This document shows positions 37,060 to 38,960 of a stretch of 38,960 nt of DNA, in pieces. Where the stretch lies: NCBI GenBank assembly GCA_017652285.1, contig JAGCBF010000031.1:1-38960 (forward strand), given 5' to 3'. A model generated the notes under the pieces. The model made no database searches. It worked only from the letters and a program-made list of their open reading frames with translations, and was not told the DNA's origin. Both the position numbers and the translations under genes were made by a program. The stretch comes from Atopobiaceae bacterium (GTDB lineage: Bacteria > Actinomycetota > Coriobacteriia > Coriobacteriales > Atopobiaceae). Each line of letters begins with the position of its first letter. The stretch's first letter is position 1.

Positions 37060-37458
37060 CTAACTGATGGACAGCACCTTTGTGGTCGAGTCCTGCGAGA
37101 TATTCGGCATGGCGAGCGTGCCGGTCACGCCGAGAATGGACTTTCCTGCGAGGATGTTGCCACCAACGCAGTCCGAGACGTTGCCGAGGCCGACTGTGCC
37201 GCCGCTGGTATAGCCTGCGGGGATGGTGTAGGTGCCGTTCTTGGTGCTGATGGAGCCGCCGAGTGCGCCGTTGTTCGTCATGGAACCCGTGTCGATGCCG
37301 GACGCACCGCCGAACTTCTTTCCGTCGAGCACGTCCGCAGCGGAAGCGTCCGCGCCGGAAATGTCGTAGAACTTGGCGGTGCCGCCGCCGCTCTTGGGAA
37401 TGTCGACCTCCGGCACGTTGGAGTAGCTCACTCCATTGATGATTACGTTTTGCGCCAT
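37060..37458 (-). CDS. Tail fibre accessory protein, paralogue B
   Basis: A 132-aa protein starting MAQNVIINGVSYSNVPEVDI, PKSGGGTAKFYDIS and continuing DVLDGKKFGGASGIDTGSM. Its N-terminal module is shared with the neighbour. The rest (NGTYTIPAGYTSGGTVGLGN) resembles the common fibre repeat 'G.YTIPaGYhsG.G.V'. It probably sits on the fibre or baseplate. Confidence 0.75.
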   Translation of the reverse strand: MAQNVIINGVSYSNVPEVDIPKSGGGTAKFYDISGADASAADVLDGKKFGGASGIDTGSMTNNGALGGSISTKNGTYTIPAGYTSGGTVGLGNVSDCVGGNILAGKSILGVTGTLAMPNISQDSTTKVLSIS

Positions 37459-37466
37459 TTGTCCTC

Positions 37467-37733
37467 CTAGGAAACTGTCAGGGTCGAGCCGTTCCAGGTT
37501 ATCAATCCGTAATTGCTCGGAACGGGGTCGACCAAAATATCGGAATAGACGCTCGTGTTCTTGGTCAAGAGCACCTGCGCCTCCGCAGAGGGTGTCACCC
37601 TCGTTGGGCCATCATACGCGGGGAGCGAGGCTCCCGCGCCGCCTCCGCCGATGCGGATGTTCACCGAGTCCCGCGCTCCCCCGTGGAGAACGACGGCATC
37701 GGAGGGGCGGACATTCAGTATCAGTCCGCCCAT
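37467..37733 (-). CDS. Tail fibre accessory protein (88 aa)
   Basis: An 88-aa protein from ATG 37733 (GGGGC site) or ATG 37745. A middle YDGPTRVTPSAEAQVLLTKN leads into SVYSDILVDPVPSNYGLITW and NGSTLTVS. The phrase 'vTPs.e.qvL.T....y.dI.i.piP.NYGlItWnG..ltVs' is widespread in small structural proteins of gut siphophages. It overlaps the previous gene by 13 bases. Virion location is inferred from that family. Confidence 0.75.
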   Translation of the reverse strand: MGGLILNVRPSDAVVLHGGARDSVNIRIGGGGAGASLPAYDGPTRVTPSAEAQVLLTKNTSVYSDILVDPVPSNYGLITWNGSTLTVS

Positions 37734-38062
37734 GTGTTGCCCCATTCGTCAAGCAGGATAGAGCCGTCGACCTTCATGTGTCCGACGGGTGTCCCGACGA
37801 TTGAGCCGTCCGTGAACTGAACCTGCGCCTGAACCTCGACGAGCGGGGTCGGGAACGCGAGCGTCTCCGCCTGCGTGAGCGGGACAAGCCAACGTCCCGT
37901 GTAGCGTCCGTTCGCATACTCGGCGACAATGTCGCCGTCGGCGTAGGACTTCTCGAGGCTCCCCATCTTCACGCGCATGTCTGCGCAGTTCTCTGGAGTG
38001 ATTGCCTCACCATCCGACAACTCAACGGTGATTGGAAGTGCGTACTGATCTCCTTGCTGCAT
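37721..38062 (-). CDS. Baseplate/fibre-associated protein (113 aa)
   Basis: A 113-aa beta-rich protein. MQQGDQYALPITVELSDGEA, CADMRVKMGSLEKSY, then RWLVPLTQAETLAFP and VEVQAQVQFTDGSIVGTPVG resemble BppU-like small baseplate proteins ('...LPLTQ.ET..', 'vq.QVrf.dG.V.gT..g'). It follows the fibre gene with an AAGGAGG site. The role as a fibre neck or baseplate wedge is inferred. Confidence 0.72.
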   Translation of the reverse strand: MQQGDQYALPITVELSDGEAITPENCADMRVKMGSLEKSYADGDIVAEYANGRYTGRWLVPLTQAETLAFPTPLVEVQAQVQFTDGSIVGTPVGHMKVDGSILLDEWGNTWAD

Positions 38063-38071
38063 CTGTCCTCC

Positions 38072-38960
38072 TTATTTCCATCTGCCAATCGAATGGAAGT
38101 AGAGCTGTCCTGTCGTGTTGCTGCCCGTCGTCGGGCGCAAGAGGCCATATGCCCTCGTCTGCACCTCTGACGTTGAGCCGCTGCGCGTATACATGAAGGT
38201 GTCGAGGCCGGTAGCGCTCGCACGCGCAATCTCCACCGGCCCGGAGACGAACAGTCCGGTCGGATACGCGATTTGCGGAATGGAGTTGTGGAAGTACAGA
38301 CTGCCCCATGCCGTCCACCCCGAGATCGACCATGTGGTCTGTCCCCAACACTCCGACTTGCCCGAGTTCCACTTGGCATAAGTCCATATCCCGCTCGTGC
38401 CGGTTTCGACGATGAAGTCCGCGCCGACATTTGAGAGTATCGCAACGATGAGCTTCTTGAGCGAGATCACGTCGGTATCGTTGTATACGCCGCTGATGCC
38501 CGCTGCGGTGATTGCCGCCGCGAGCGCGTCATCCTGGGCGTGCCCCGGCAGGAGCGTTAACTGCTCATCCCATGCCGCGCCGATGGTAAGCGCGCCGTTG
38601 AAGTCGGCGGATACGGCCTCGGGAGCGCTCGTGCCGATTGCAACCGAGTTATCGCCGTAGAGGTCGAGCGGAAAAGCGGTCGTCGAGATGAACGTCTGGA
38701 ACGTATCCCCCGGCCCGTATGGGTCGGCGAGCGATATGCGCACGTTGTAGGCGCTCGCCTGCGATAGCGTGACGCCCGCCGCGTAACCCGCGTAGGAGCC
38801 GTCCGTGTTCGTTGTGAGGGTGAGCGTGGCGCTCGACCACGTGCTTGAACTCGTGAGCTTGTACTGCACAGTCTTGGTAACGTCCGTGTACACGGTGTTC
38901 GGGTCGTGTCCGTAGGTGAACGAGACGAGGAACTTCGTGCCCTCGTCATCCTGATTGCCG
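38072..38960 (-). CDS. Tail fibre / minor structural protein, C-terminal part (runs off window end)
   Basis: The frame is open through the right edge (GNQDDEGTKFLVSFTYGHDP upstream of the first possible start) and continues into the N-terminal part at 87-922 through the 10-base shared sequence. Joined, the gene is 1,725 nt, 574 aa. The C-terminal half has NTVYTDVTKTVQYKLTSSST, an AFPLDLYGDNSVAIG segment and PTTGSNTTGQLYFHS near the end. These match the DUF859-type fibre core ('...DeGTy..v.f.w', 'a.plDi..dn.vAig'). The last residues end at 38072. It is probably a receptor-contacting part of the tail. Confidence 0.85.
   Translation of the reverse strand, partial: GNQDDEGTKFLVSFTYGHDPNTVYTDVTKTVQYKLTSSSTWSSATLTLTTNTDGSYAGYAAGVTLSQASAYNVRISLADPYGPGDTFQTFISTTAFPLDLYGDNSVAIGTSAPEAVSADFNGALTIGAAWDEQLTLLPGHAQDDALAAAITAAGISGVYNDTDVISLKKLIVAILSNVGADFIVETGTSGIWTYAKWNSGKSECWGQTTWSISGWTAWGSLYFHNSIPQIAYPTGLFVSGPVEIARASATGLDTFMYTRSGSTSEVQTRAYGLLRPTTGSNTTGQLYFHSIGRWK

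Overview
The window is an almost complete genome of a temperate, tailed, siphovirus-like phage, displayed as a linear cut through a tail-fibre gene. Its ends are not true ends. The last 10 bases (38951-38960) recur at 77-86, and joining them there restores one 574-codon fibre gene in frame. This implies a circular or circularly permuted molecule of about 38.87 kb, with bases 1-76 as foreign or chimeric sequence. The high G+C content, strong AGGAGG-type ribosome sites, the Gram-positive siphophage gene order, an InlB-type repeat in the fibre and a tRNA-Arg(TCT) 3' half as attP suggest a Gram-positive gut host. A coriobacterium (Eggerthella/Collinsella group) is my best guess, by inference only.

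Most genes are on the minus strand. Reading leftward from the switch at about 32 kb: an excisionase-like HTH protein, RecB-family exonuclease, putative ssDNA-annealing protein, a 51-aa extremely acidic protein, SSB, replisome organiser, DnaC-like loader, HNH nuclease, RecU-like resolvase, a C5-cytosine methyltransferase split by an in-frame stop, MazG-like protein, radical SAM enzyme, two Lar-like zinc proteins, a putative late regulator and a probable small terminase (19752-20357). The large terminase (12887-14587), portal, scaffold, capsid, connectors, tail tube, frameshifted tail chaperones, tape measure and tail tip continue down to position 1. Across the junction (38.9 to 34.0 kb) come the fibre, fibre accessories, holin-like proteins, endolysin and a metallophosphoesterase. 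The repressor and integrase (32173-33554) are on the plus strand, followed by attP (33785-33830).

The unusual part is 14.6-19.75 kb. A plus-strand island separates the two terminase genes. It holds small unrecognised genes (one on the minus strand), a ribbon-helix-helix protein, a serine recombinase and a two-part HTH regulator. Its intergenic regions carry 16 of 17 exact copies of ATAGTCG, mostly in pairs or arrays 11 bp apart (one turn of DNA) or 9 bp apart. The genes have their own promoters and hairpins, and a bidirectional terminator closes the right edge. I read it as a self-regulated accessory module, possibly anti-defence (acr/aca-like) or a domesticated mobile unit. About 890 bp between the large terminase and the first island gene hold tandem 33-bp repeats and a diverged duplication of about 160 bp but no convincing gene.

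The host-takeover genes (two Lar-like proteins, methyltransferase, acidic protein) suggest investment in evading restriction. Functions are read from sequence motifs and remembered family features; no database search was possible.
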